Source: Pseudomonas fluorescens (GTDB taxonomy: Bacteria > Pseudomonadota > Gammaproteobacteria > Pseudomonadales > Pseudomonadaceae). Taken from it: 64,000 bases of DNA. Shown here piece by piece: positions 51,780-60,406 of this stretch; the first letter of the stretch is position 1, and every line of letters starts with the position of its first letter. The translations under genes and the position numbers were made by a program. The stretch lies in assembly GCF_005938625.1 (NCBI RefSeq), contig NZ_VCNJ01000029.1:62001-126000 (forward strand). Reading direction: 5' to 3'. The notes beneath the pieces are model-generated. The model searched no databases, had not been told where the DNA came from, and saw only the letters and a list, made by a program, of their open reading frames with translations.

Positions 51780-52750
51780 TGCTCGATCCCGCGCGCAGTT
51801 ATGACTTGATTGGTGACGTGCACGGATGCGCCCTGACCCTCGAACACTTGCTTGACCGCCTCGGTTATCACAAGCAGGGCGGGGTCTGGCGACATCCATC
51901 GCGCATGGCCGTGTTCGTCGGCGACATCATCGACCGTGGCCCGCGCATTCGCGAGGCGCTGCACATCGTCCATGACATGGTCGAGGCCGGTCAGGCCTTG
52001 TGCATCATGGGCAACCACGAATTCAATGCTCTGGGTTGGAGCACCCCGGCGCCACCGGGCAGCGGCAAGCAGTTCGTGCGCGAACACACGCCGCGCCACG
52101 CGCGCCTGCTGCAGGAAACCCTGACACAGTTCGAAGACCATCCTGGCGACTGGCACGATTTTCAGCGCTGGTTCTATGAGCTGCCGCTGTTTGTTGACGC
52201 CGGACGCTTCCGCGTTGTGCATGCCTGTTGGGATGCCGGTCTGATCGAACCGTTGCGTGCGCAATTTGCGAACGGCTGCATTGATGAACACTTTCTTCAG
52301 GCGTCCGCCGTGCCCGGCAGTTTTGCCTGCACCGTGTTCGACCGTTTGCTGCGCGGCACTGACATGCGCTTGCCGGATGGTCTGACCATGACCAGCGGCG
52401 ACGGTCTGGTGCGTTCGTTCTTCCGCACCAAGTTCTGGGAAGACGATCCGAAAACCTACGGCGATATCGTCTTCCAGCCCGATGCTCTGCCGGAACCGGT
52501 CGCGCAGACGCCGCTGACCTCCAGCGAAAAAAACAACCTGCTGCGCTACGGCGTCGATGAGCCATTGCTGTTCGTCGGCCACTATTGGCGCAGCGGCAAA
52601 CCGGCGCCGATCCGCCCGAACCTCGCGTGTCTGGATTACAGCGCGGTGCTCTACGGCAAACTGGTCGCCTATCGTCTGGATCAGGAAACGCGTCTGGATC
52701 CGCATAAATTTGTCTGGGTCGATGTCGAGCGGCCGGAGGTGCTGCAATGA
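51779..52750 (+). CDS. Calcineurin-like metallophosphoesterase
   Basis: A 323-aa metal-dependent phosphoesterase related to ApaH and PPP phosphatases. The canonical blocks are YDLIGDVHGCALTLEHLL, AVFVGDIIDRGPRI and CIMGNHEFNAL, with a late FVGHYW that supplies a metal-ligand His. Substrates of relatives include dinucleoside tetraphosphates, phosphoproteins and phosphodiesters; the target here is unknown. It overlaps genes on both sides (nadK and the rhomboid gene). Confidence 0.9.
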   Translation: MLDPARSYDLIGDVHGCALTLEHLLDRLGYHKQGGVWRHPSRMAVFVGDIIDRGPRIREALHIVHDMVEAGQALCIMGNHEFNALGWSTPAPPGSGKQFVREHTPRHARLLQETLTQFEDHPGDWHDFQRWFYELPLFVDAGRFRVVHACWDAGLIEPLRAQFANGCIDEHFLQASAVPGSFACTVFDRLLRGTDMRLPDGLTMTSGDGLVRSFFRTKFWEDDPKTYGDIVFQPDALPEPVAQTPLTSSEKNNLLRYGVDEPLLFVGHYWRSGKPAPIRPNLACLDYSAVLYGKLVAYRLDQETRLDPHKFVWVDVERPEVLQ

Positions 52751-53616
52751 GTGCGGTAGCGGTATTGCGTCTGCCGTTGGCAGTCGATCTGAGCGGTTTC
52801 GTCAAACTGCTGCAACGCATGCAGGTCCCGCATCGGGTCAGCGAAGAGGCCGGCGAACAAGTGCTGTGGGCACCGGCGGAAATCAGTGAAGACGTGCGCT
52901 CGCTGTATGAGCGTTTCCCGGCCGGCGATCCCGATCAGCAAATGGACATCCCTGTCGCACCAACCTTCAAGCGCCCGAGTTTCGCCGAGCAACTGAAATA
53001 CGCCAAGGCCACCGGGTTCATCCTGTTGCTGTGCCTGATTGTTGGCGGGCTGACGTACCTCGGCGAAAACCTGCAAACCCTGCGCTGGCTGACCTTCCTC
53101 GATTTTCAGGTGGTCGGCGAGTACATCCATTTCACACCGTTGGCCGACAGTCTGGCGGCGGGGCAGTGGTGGCGTCTGGTCACGCCGATGCTGATCCACT
53201 TCGGCATCCTCCACCTGGCCATGAACGGCATGTGGTACTGGGAGCTGGGCCGGCGCATCGAGTCGCGGCAGGGCAGCATCAACCTGATCGGCCTGACGCT
53301 GCTGTTCAGCCTGGTGTCCAACTACGCGCAGTTTGCCTGGAGCGGCGCGACCTTGTTTGGCGGCCTGTCGGGCGTGCTTTACGGTTTGCTCGGGCATTGC
53401 TGGATCTTCCAGCTGCTGGCGCCGAACCCGGCCTATCGTCTGCCGCGTGGCGTGCTGGTGATGATGCTGGTGTGGTTGCTGGTGTGCATGTCCGGGCTGA
53501 TCTCGATGATCGGTTTCGGCGAAATCGCCAATGCCGCCCACGTCGGCGGGTTACTCATCGGATGCTTCACCGGTTTGTTGGGTGGTTTGTATAACCGCCG
53601 TAAACTGGCCGCCTAA
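52747..53616 (+). CDS. Rhomboid family intramembrane serine protease
   Basis: A 289-aa GlpG-like protease. An N-terminal cytoplasmic domain of about 90 residues precedes six or so membrane segments. HFGILHLAMNGMWYWELGRRIE is the loop-1/helix-2 region, the nucleophile Ser is in FGGLSGVLYGLLGH (GxSG) and the catalytic His in NAAHVGGLLIG. It cleaves membrane proteins within the bilayer; substrates are unknown. It overlaps the phosphoesterase gene by ATGA. Confidence 0.93.
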   Translation: MSAVAVLRLPLAVDLSGFVKLLQRMQVPHRVSEEAGEQVLWAPAEISEDVRSLYERFPAGDPDQQMDIPVAPTFKRPSFAEQLKYAKATGFILLLCLIVGGLTYLGENLQTLRWLTFLDFQVVGEYIHFTPLADSLAAGQWWRLVTPMLIHFGILHLAMNGMWYWELGRRIESRQGSINLIGLTLLFSLVSNYAQFAWSGATLFGGLSGVLYGLLGHCWIFQLLAPNPAYRLPRGVLVMMLVWLLVCMSGLISMIGFGEIANAAHVGGLLIGCFTGLLGGLYNRRKLAA

Positions 53617-53649
53617 AATTTTCTGTAGATAAAGAGCACGGAGACCCTG

Positions 53650-53910
53650 ATGTCCTCTTTTAACGACATGATCAACAACATTACCCCGGACATCTACGAG
53701 AGCCTGAAGCTGGCCGTGGAAATCGGCAAGTGGTCGGACGGTGGCAAACTCACCGCCGAGCAGCGCGAGCTGTCGTTGCAGGCGATGATCGCCTGGGAAA
53801 TCCAGAACCTGCCGGAAGACCAGCGCACCGGTTACATGGGCCCGCAGGAATGTGCATCGAAGTCGATCGAAGTGCCGAATATCCTGTTCAAGTCGGATGC
53901 CATCCATTGA
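53650..53910 (+). CDS. yeaC: YeaC family protein (DUF1315)
   Basis: An 86-aa protein of the small DUF1315/YeaC family, no known function. Family features are FNDMINNITPDIYESLKLAVEIGKW, LTAEQRELSLQAMIAWE and the C-terminal CASKSIEVPNILF. It precedes DUF2797 with overlapping stop/start and lies in the conserved nadK-pepN cluster. Confidence 0.88.
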   Translation: MSSFNDMINNITPDIYESLKLAVEIGKWSDGGKLTAEQRELSLQAMIAWEIQNLPEDQRTGYMGPQECASKSIEVPNILFKSDAIH

Positions 53911-54737
53911 TCGAGATTGGCCGCGGTGCAATCAGCAAAATGTCGGCGCGCCTGGACGGGCCGAATGTGCAATACGCGTTTCGTCTGGATGACGTCGAGG
54001 TGCCGGTCAATCCGTTGATCGGCACTACGGTGCGTCTGGAATACCTGGGGGCGATCCACTGCACCCATTGCGGGCGCAAGACCAAAACCAGTTTCAGTCA
54101 GGGCTATTGCTATCCGTGCATGACCAAACTGGCGCAGTGCGACCTGTGCATCATGAGCCCGGAGCGTTGCCACTATGACGCCGGCACCTGCCGCGATCCA
54201 GCGTGGGGCGAGCAGTTCTGCATGACCGATCATGTGGTTTACCTGTCCAATTCGTCGGGCATCAAGGTTGGCATCACTCGTGCTACGCAACTGCCGACTC
54301 GCTGGATCGATCAGGGTGCGTGTCAGGCGTTGCCGATCATGCGCGTTGCAACGCGGCAGCAATCGGGCTTTGTTGAAGATCTGTTCCGCAGTCAGGTGGC
54401 CGACAAGACCAACTGGCGCGCGTTGCTCAAGGGCGATGCGGTAGCGGTCGATCTGGCGCAAGTGCGCGATCAACTGTTCGAGAGTTGCGCTGAAGGTCTG
54501 CAAGGCTTGCAAGAGCGATTCGGCCTACAAGCCATTCAGACGATTGCCGATGTAGAACCGCTGGAAATCCGCTACCCGGTCGAGCAATACCCGGCCAAAA
54601 TCGTTAGCTTCAACCTGGACAAGAACCCGATTGCCGAAGGCACGTTGTTGGGGATCAAGGGCCAGTACCTGATCTTCGACACCGGCGTGATCAACATTCG
54701 CAAGTACACGGCCTATCAGCTCGCCGTGCATCAATAA
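53907..54737 (+). CDS. DUF2797 protein: zinc ribbon plus GIY-YIG-like region
   Basis: A 276-aa protein of unknown function. Two cysteine clusters, IHCTHCGRKTKTSFSQGYC and PCMTKLAQCDLC, suggest zinc binding. After them HVVYLSNSSGIKVGITR...RWIDQGA and later GFVEDLF follow the order of GIY-YIG nucleases (Tyr, G-x-KVG-x-T, Arg, Glu). TTG at 53907 (LIEIGRGAISK) overlaps the yeaC stop and keeps a conserved N terminus; the first ATG is 11 codons later, at 53940. It ends 10 bp before pepN. Confidence 0.78.
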   Translation: MIEIGRGAISKMSARLDGPNVQYAFRLDDVEVPVNPLIGTTVRLEYLGAIHCTHCGRKTKTSFSQGYCYPCMTKLAQCDLCIMSPERCHYDAGTCRDPAWGEQFCMTDHVVYLSNSSGIKVGITRATQLPTRWIDQGACQALPIMRVATRQQSGFVEDLFRSQVADKTNWRALLKGDAVAVDLAQVRDQLFESCAEGLQGLQERFGLQAIQTIADVEPLEIRYPVEQYPAKIVSFNLDKNPIAEGTLLGIKGQYLIFDTGVINIRKYTAYQLAVHQ

Positions 54738-54747
54738 GGACGCCAGC

Positions 54748-57405
54748 ATGCGCACCGAACAACCGAAGATGATTTACCTGAAGGACTATCAGGCGCCCGA
54801 GTACCTGATCGACGAAACACACCTGACCTTCGAGTTGTTCGAGGATCACAGCCTGGTGCACGCGCAGTTGGTCATGCGCCGCAACCCGGCGCGTGGCCCG
54901 GGCCTGCCGCCGCTGGTGCTCGATGGCCAGCAGCTGGAATTGCTCTCGGTGACCCTGGCCGATAAAGAGCTTGGCGCTGCTGACTATCAATTGTCCGAGA
55001 ATCATCTGACCCTGCAGCCGACCGCCGAAACCTTCACGGTCGACACCAGCGTCAAGATCCACCCGGAAACCAACACCGCGCTCGAAGGCCTGTACAAGTC
55101 CGGCACGATGTTCTGCACCCAGTGCGAAGCCGAAGGTTTCCGCAAGATCACCTATTACCTCGACCGCCCGGACGTGATGAGCAAGTTCACCACCACCGTG
55201 GTCGCCGAGCAGCACAGCTATCCGGTATTGCTCTCCAACGGCAACCCGATTGCCAGTGGCCCCGGCGAAGACGGCCGGCACTGGGCGACCTGGGAAGACC
55301 CGTTCATGAAACCGGCGTACCTGTTCGCGCTGGTGGCCGGTGACTTGTGGTGCGTCGAAGACACTTTTACCACCATGACCAACCGCAACGTTGCACTGCG
55401 CATCTATGTCGAGCCGGAAAACATCGACAAGTGCCAGCACGCGATGAACAGCCTGAAGAAGTCGATGCGCTGGGACGAAGAGGTCTACGGTCGCGAGTAC
55501 GATCTGGACATCTTCATGATCGTCGCCGTGAATGACTTCAACATGGGCGCGATGGAGAACAAGGGCCTCAACATCTTCAACTCCAGCGCCGTACTGGCCC
55601 GCGCCGAAACCGCTACCGACGCCGCGCATCAGCGCGTTGAAGCGATCGTCGCTCATGAATACTTCCACAACTGGTCGGGCAACCGCGTGACCTGCCGCGA
55701 CTGGTTCCAGCTGTCGCTGAAAGAAGGCTTCACCGTATTCCGCGATTCCGGCTTCTCGGCCGACATGAACTCGGCCACGGTCAAGCGCATTCAGGACGTC
55801 GCCTATCTGCGTACCCACCAGTTCGCTGAAGATGCAGGTCCCATGGCTCACGCCGTGCGCCCGGACAGCTTCATCGAAATCTCCAACTTCTACACCCTGA
55901 CCGTGTACGAAAAGGGTTCGGAAGTGGTCGGCATGATCCACACCTTGCTCGGTGCCGAAGGCTTCCGTAAGGGCAGCGATCTGTACTTCGAGCGCCATGA
56001 CGGTCAGGCAGTCACCTGCGACGATTTCATCAAGGCCATGGAAGATGCCAACGGCGTCGACCTGACCCAGTTCAAGCGCTGGTACAGCCAGGCCGGCACG
56101 CCGCGTCTGGCGGTGAGCGAGTCTTACGACGCTGCCGCAAAAACCTACAGCTTGACCTTCCGTCAGAGCTGCCCGGAAACCCCGGACAAGGTCGAAAAAC
56201 TGCCGTTCGTGATCCCGGTCGAGCTCGGCCTGCTCGACAGCAAGGGCAACGAAATTGCCCTGCGTCTGAGCGGCGAAGCGGCGGCGCAAGGCACCACTCG
56301 CGTGATCTCGGTGACCGAAGCCGAGCAGACCTTCACCTTCGTCGACATCGCTGAGCAACCGCTGCCATCGTTGCTGCGCGGCTTCTCGGCGCCGGTGAAA
56401 CTGAGCTTCCCGTACAACCGCGATCAGTTGATGTTCCTGATGCAGCACGACAGCGACGGCTTCAACCGCTGGGATGCCGGTCAGCAGCTGTCGGTGCAAG
56501 TGCTGCAAGAGTTGATCGGCCAGCAGCAGAAGGGCGAGAGCCTGAAGCTTGACCCGCGTCTGGTGTCGGCACTGCGCACTGTCCTGTCGGACGAATCGCT
56601 GGATCAGGCGATGGTCGCGGAAATGCTCTCGTTGCCGGGTGAGGCGTACCTCACTGAAATCAGCGAAGTGGCTGACGTCGATGCGATTCATATCGCCCGT
56701 GAGTTCGCTCGTCAGCAATTGGCAGAAGGTTTGTTCGAAGCGCTGTGGCTGCGTTATCAGGCCAATCGTGACCTGTCGAAGCAAACCCCGTATGTGGCCG
56801 AGGCCGAGCACTTCGCCCGTCGCGCGCTGCAGAACATTGCGCTGTCGTACCTGATGCTCAGCGGCAAGCCGGAAGTCCTGGCGGCGGCGCTGGAGCAGTT
56901 CGAGAGCGCCGACAACATGACCGAGCGGTTGACGGCGCTGGCGGTGTTGGTCAACTCGCCGTTCGAAGAGCAGAAGGCATTGGCGCTGGCCAGTTTCGCC
57001 GAGCACTTCAAGGACAACCCGTTGGTCATGGATCAGTGGTTCAGCGTGCAGGCCGGCAGCACCTTGCCGGGCGGCCTGGAGCGGGTGAAAGCGTTGATGC
57101 AGCACCCGGCGTTCAACATCAAGAACCCGAACAAGGTGCGTGCGCTGGTCGGCGCGTTTGCCGGGCAGAACCTGATCAACTTCCACGCGGCGGACGGCTC
57201 GGGTTATCGCTTCCTCGCGGATCTGGTGATTGAGCTGAACGGCTTCAACCCGCAGATCGCTTCGCGCCAACTGGCGCCGCTGACCCGCTGGCGTAAATAT
57301 GACGCGGCGCGGCAGGCGTTGATGAAGGCTGAGCTGGAGCGGATTCGGGCGTCGGGGCAGTTGTCGAGTGACGTGTATGAGGTGGTGAGCAAAAGCCTGG
57401 CTTGA
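54748..57405 (+). CDS. pepN: Aminopeptidase N
   Basis: An 885-aa M1 zinc metallopeptidase that removes N-terminal residues from peptides in the final steps of protein turnover. The exopeptidase motif NMGAMENKGLNIF (about residues 265-277) and the zinc motif VAHEYFHNWSGNRVTCRDW...KEGFTVF (HExxH-18-E, about 302-332) are intact. Length equals the gammaproteobacterial family. It is the last gene of the conserved cluster. Confidence 0.96.
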   Translation: MRTEQPKMIYLKDYQAPEYLIDETHLTFELFEDHSLVHAQLVMRRNPARGPGLPPLVLDGQQLELLSVTLADKELGAADYQLSENHLTLQPTAETFTVDTSVKIHPETNTALEGLYKSGTMFCTQCEAEGFRKITYYLDRPDVMSKFTTTVVAEQHSYPVLLSNGNPIASGPGEDGRHWATWEDPFMKPAYLFALVAGDLWCVEDTFTTMTNRNVALRIYVEPENIDKCQHAMNSLKKSMRWDEEVYGREYDLDIFMIVAVNDFNMGAMENKGLNIFNSSAVLARAETATDAAHQRVEAIVAHEYFHNWSGNRVTCRDWFQLSLKEGFTVFRDSGFSADMNSATVKRIQDVAYLRTHQFAEDAGPMAHAVRPDSFIEISNFYTLTVYEKGSEVVGMIHTLLGAEGFRKGSDLYFERHDGQAVTCDDFIKAMEDANGVDLTQFKRWYSQAGTPRLAVSESYDAAAKTYSLTFRQSCPETPDKVEKLPFVIPVELGLLDSKGNEIALRLSGEAAAQGTTRVISVTEAEQTFTFVDIAEQPLPSLLRGFSAPVKLSFPYNRDQLMFLMQHDSDGFNRWDAGQQLSVQVLQELIGQQQKGESLKLDPRLVSALRTVLSDESLDQAMVAEMLSLPGEAYLTEISEVADVDAIHIAREFARQQLAEGLFEALWLRYQANRDLSKQTPYVAEAEHFARRALQNIALSYLMLSGKPEVLAAALEQFESADNMTERLTALAVLVNSPFEEQKALALASFAEHFKDNPLVMDQWFSVQAGSTLPGGLERVKALMQHPAFNIKNPNKVRALVGAFAGQNLINFHAADGSGYRFLADLVIELNGFNPQIASRQLAPLTRWRKYDAARQALMKAELERIRASGQLSSDVYEVVSKSLA

Positions 57406-57440
57406 TGGTGTTTTGGCGTCGGTGTTCCAGCTTTGGAGCG

Positions 57441-57715
57441 GCCCTCACCCTAACCCTCTCCCAGTGGGAGAGGGGACTGACCGAGGTGTCTTTGCGCTAT
57501 ACACCGACCTGAAAGTGCGGAGTCGAGCTCAGATTCTGAAACAGATCAAAAGCCCCTCACCCTAACCCTCTCCCAGTGGGAGAGGGGACTGACCGGGGTG
57601 TCTTTGCGCTATACGCCGACCTGAAAGTCCGGAGTCGAACTCAGATTTTGAACAGCATGAAGATCGGCTCCCTTTCCCCCTCGCCCCCCTGGGGGAGAGG
57701 GCTGGGGTGAGGGGG
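57441..57715. repeat. Composite array: two 112-bp direct units plus an inverted end
   Basis: Two direct units (from about 57441 and 57553, period 112 bp) share both the palindromic head CCCTCACCCTAACCCTCTCC and a long tail with GCGCTATAC-CCGACCTGAAAG and GGAGTCGA. The array closes with the inverted form, about 57662-57715. The gap 57406-57755 has no gene. Confidence 0.88.
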
Positions 57716-57755
57716 TAAGATGTAAGCCTCACCACAAAGCCCAAGCCATATACAT

Positions 57756-57792
57756 AAAAAACGCCGCATTAATCAATGCGGCGTTTTTTTTT
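57756..57792 (-). terminator. Intrinsic terminator of katG, bidirectional
   Basis: ACGCCGCATT-AATC-AATGCGGCGT, a perfect 10-bp stem flanked by A-run and T-run, 10 bp beyond the katG stop. It could also stop pepN read-through. Confidence 0.93.
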
Positions 57793-57801
57793 GACTGAAA
57801 G

Positions 57802-60072
57802 TTACTTCACGTCAAACCGGTCCAGGTTGGTGACCTTCGTCCAAGCCGCGACAAAGTCCTTAACAAACTGCTCCTTCGCATCCGCACTCGCATACACCTC
57901 GGCCAATGCGCGCAATTGCGCGTTGGAACCGAATACCAGATCCACCCGGGTCGCCGTCCATTTCACGCTGCCGCTTTTGCGGTCGCGTCCCTCGAACTCG
58001 TCAGCATCCCTTGAAGTGGGCTTCCACTCCACGCCCATGTCCAGCAGGTTGGTGAAGAAGTCGTTGGTCAGCGCTTCAGTTTGCGAAGTGAACACACCAT
58101 GCCGGGTTTGCCCGACATTGGTATTCAGCACCCGCAAACCACCCAGCAACACAGTCATTTCCGGCGCGGTGAGGGTGAGCAATTGTGCCTTGTCGATCAG
58201 CAGCGCCTCGGCCGACACGGTGTATTTGCCTTTGCTGTAGTTGCGGAAGCCATCGGCAATCGGTTCAAGGAAACCGAACGAGTCGACATCGGTTTGCTCT
58301 TGGCTGGCGTCCGTACGCCCCGGATTGAACGGCACGGAGACGGAGTGCCCGGCGTTTTTCGCCGCTTGTTCGATCCCGGCATTCCCGGCCAACACGATCA
58401 GGTCCGCCAGCGAGACTTTCTTGCCAGCGCCGCCGCCATTGAACTCGTTCTGAATGCCCTCAAGGGTTTGCAGCACTTTGGCCAACTGCTCCGGCTGATT
58501 GGCCTGCCAGAATTTCTGCGGTGCCAGACGCAGACGTCCACCGTTGGCGCCACCGCGTTTGTCCGAACCACGGAACGTTGACAGTGCCGCCCAAGCCGTC
58601 GAGACCAGTTGCGAAACGGATAGGCCCGACTCAAGGATTTTGCTTTTCAGTGCCGCGGCGTCGCTGTCGTCGATCAGCGGGTGCGTGACGTCTGGAATCG
58701 GATCCTGCCACAGCAGTTCTTCGCTCGGCAGTTCCGGGCCGAGGTAGCGCGACAGCGGGCCCATGTCGCGGTGGATCAGTTTGTACCAGGCGCGGGCGAA
58801 GGCGTCGGCCAGTTGATCCGGGTTGGCGAGGAAGCGCCGGGAGATCTGCTCGTAGGCCGGATCGAAACGCAGCGCCAGGTCGGAGGTGAGCATGGTCGGC
58901 GAAAGCTTTTTGCTCGGATCATGGGCGTGGGGAACGGTGCCGGCACCGGCGCCGTTTTTCGGAATCCACTGGTGGGCACCGGCCGGGCTTTTGCTCAGCT
59001 CCCACTCGAAGCCGAACAGGTTTTCCAGGTAGTTGTTGCTCCACTTTGTTGGCGTGGTCGTCCAGGTCACTTCGAGGCCGCTGGTGATGGTGTCCGCCCC
59101 CTTGCCGGTACCAAAAGCGTTGCGCCAGCCCAGACCTTGCTCTTCAAGCCCAGCGGCCTCCGGTTCGGCGCCGACATTATCGGCAGGCCCGGCGCCGTGG
59201 GTTTTACCGAAGGCGTGACCGCCAGCGATCAGCGCCACGGTTTCTTCATCGTTCATGGCCATGCGGCCAAAGGTTTCGCGGATATCGTGGGCCGAGGCCA
59301 CCGGGTCCGGATTACCTTCAGGACCTTCAGGGTTAACGTAGATCAGGCCCATTTGCACGGCGGCGAGGGGGTTTTCCAGATTGCGTTCGCCCTGGTCGGT
59401 GCGGCTTTCCTCTTTACCGTGCAAGTCCGGCTCGGCCACCAGTGTGCCGTCACCGGGCTCCTGCATCGGCGCCTTGTCCTTGCCATAGCGACTGTCGCCG
59501 CCGAGCCATTCGTGTTCCGAACCCCAGTAAACGTCCTCGTCCGGTTCCCAGACATCGGCGCGGCCACCGGAATAGCCGAAGGTTTTGAAACCCATCGATT
59601 CCAGCGCGACGTTACCGGTGAGGACAATCAGATCCGCCCAGGAAATGTTGCGGCCATATTTCTGTTTGATCGGCCACAGCAGGCGCCGGGCCTTGTCGAG
59701 GCTGACGTTGTCCGGCCAACTGTTCAGTGGCGCAAAACGTTGCTGACCGGAGCCGGCGCCACCACGGCCATCGGCGGTGCGATAGGTGCCGGCGCTGTGC
59801 CAGGCCATGCGCACGAAGAGAGGGCCGTAGTGCCCGAAGTCGGCCGGCCACCAGTCCTGAGAGTCGGTCATCAATGCGGTGAGGTCTTGTTTCAGCGCCT
59901 GGAAATCCAGGCTCTTGAAGGCTTTGGCGTAGTCGAAGTCCTTGCCCAACGGATCGGACTTGGGCGAGTGCTGAGTCAGGATTTTCAGGTTGAGTTGATT
60001 CGGCCACCAGTCACGGTTCGTCGTACCACCACCGGCGGCGTGGTTGAACGGGCATTTCGATTCGTTTGCCAT
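57802..60072 (-). CDS. katG: Catalase-peroxidase KatG
   Basis: A 756-aa bifunctional heme enzyme that destroys hydrogen peroxide. The distal site RMAWHSAGTYRTADGRGG has Arg, Trp and His; the proximal His is in VALIAGGHAFGKTHG; LIYVNPEGP supplies Tyr and FGRMAMNDEET the Met of the Met-Tyr-Trp crosslink unique to KatG. The second, inactive peroxidase-like half is complete. No export signal is seen. A candidate OxyR site lies 85-121 bp upstream. Confidence 0.96.
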   Translation of the reverse strand: MANESKCPFNHAAGGGTTNRDWWPNQLNLKILTQHSPKSDPLGKDFDYAKAFKSLDFQALKQDLTALMTDSQDWWPADFGHYGPLFVRMAWHSAGTYRTADGRGGAGSGQQRFAPLNSWPDNVSLDKARRLLWPIKQKYGRNISWADLIVLTGNVALESMGFKTFGYSGGRADVWEPDEDVYWGSEHEWLGGDSRYGKDKAPMQEPGDGTLVAEPDLHGKEESRTDQGERNLENPLAAVQMGLIYVNPEGPEGNPDPVASAHDIRETFGRMAMNDEETVALIAGGHAFGKTHGAGPADNVGAEPEAAGLEEQGLGWRNAFGTGKGADTITSGLEVTWTTTPTKWSNNYLENLFGFEWELSKSPAGAHQWIPKNGAGAGTVPHAHDPSKKLSPTMLTSDLALRFDPAYEQISRRFLANPDQLADAFARAWYKLIHRDMGPLSRYLGPELPSEELLWQDPIPDVTHPLIDDSDAAALKSKILESGLSVSQLVSTAWAALSTFRGSDKRGGANGGRLRLAPQKFWQANQPEQLAKVLQTLEGIQNEFNGGGAGKKVSLADLIVLAGNAGIEQAAKNAGHSVSVPFNPGRTDASQEQTDVDSFGFLEPIADGFRNYSKGKYTVSAEALLIDKAQLLTLTAPEMTVLLGGLRVLNTNVGQTRHGVFTSQTEALTNDFFTNLLDMGVEWKPTSRDADEFEGRDRKSGSVKWTATRVDLVFGSNAQLRALAEVYASADAKEQFVKDFVAAWTKVTNLDRFDVK

Positions 60073-60156
60073 GTTCGGGTCCTTATCAGGTCTGCTACGG
60101 CCGGCTCGTGCCGACTTCGGACTAGTAAGGCTAGACCCGACTTGGAGAGTCAGCTA

Positions 60157-60193
60157 ATAGGCCGACTATTGGGCGCCGATAGGTAAAGTCTTT
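60157..60193 (-). promoter_or_regulatory. Candidate OxyR site upstream of katG
   Basis: ATAG at 60157 and ATAG at 60179 are 22 bp apart, as in the OxyR consensus; the second is followed after 7 bases by CTTT (consensus CTAT) and has the internal T of ATAGNT. The CTAT of the first half is shifted by 2 bp, so the match is partial. Confidence 0.4.
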
Positions 60194-60305
60194 CAGCGTT
60201 TTTCGGAGCGCTTCACGGATGAGCCGAAAGCGGCTGCATGCTGGAAACACGCGTTGTTGAGCCTCTGCAAAAAAACAAAAGTGAAAATCGTGATGACAGG
60301 AAGAA

Positions 60306-60322
60306 ATGTTATTGTATAACAT
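60306..60322 (+). promoter_or_regulatory. Zur box upstream of the zinc receptor
   Basis: ATGTTAT-TGT-ATAACAT, perfect 7-bp arms, preceded by GAA; it differs by one base from the classical Zur core ATGTTATANTATAACAT. It lies 85 bp before the receptor start codon, so zinc repression is likely. Confidence 0.8.
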
Positions 60323-60406
60323 CAAATTCGTTTCATTCTGTTTCTGTCAGTGTTTTCTGCAAGCGCTGCCAGCGATCTTCACTTTTCAGCGCATGGAAAT
60401 TCTGCA

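Noticed and set aside
54691..57270. An 859-codon open frame opposite pepN
   Set aside because: It mirrors the strongly conserved pepN gene; in GC-rich pseudomonads the complementary strand of long genes often stays open. No domain is recognisable. The same applies to long antisense frames at 11713-13206, 33281-34561, 58681-60186 and 60386-62215.
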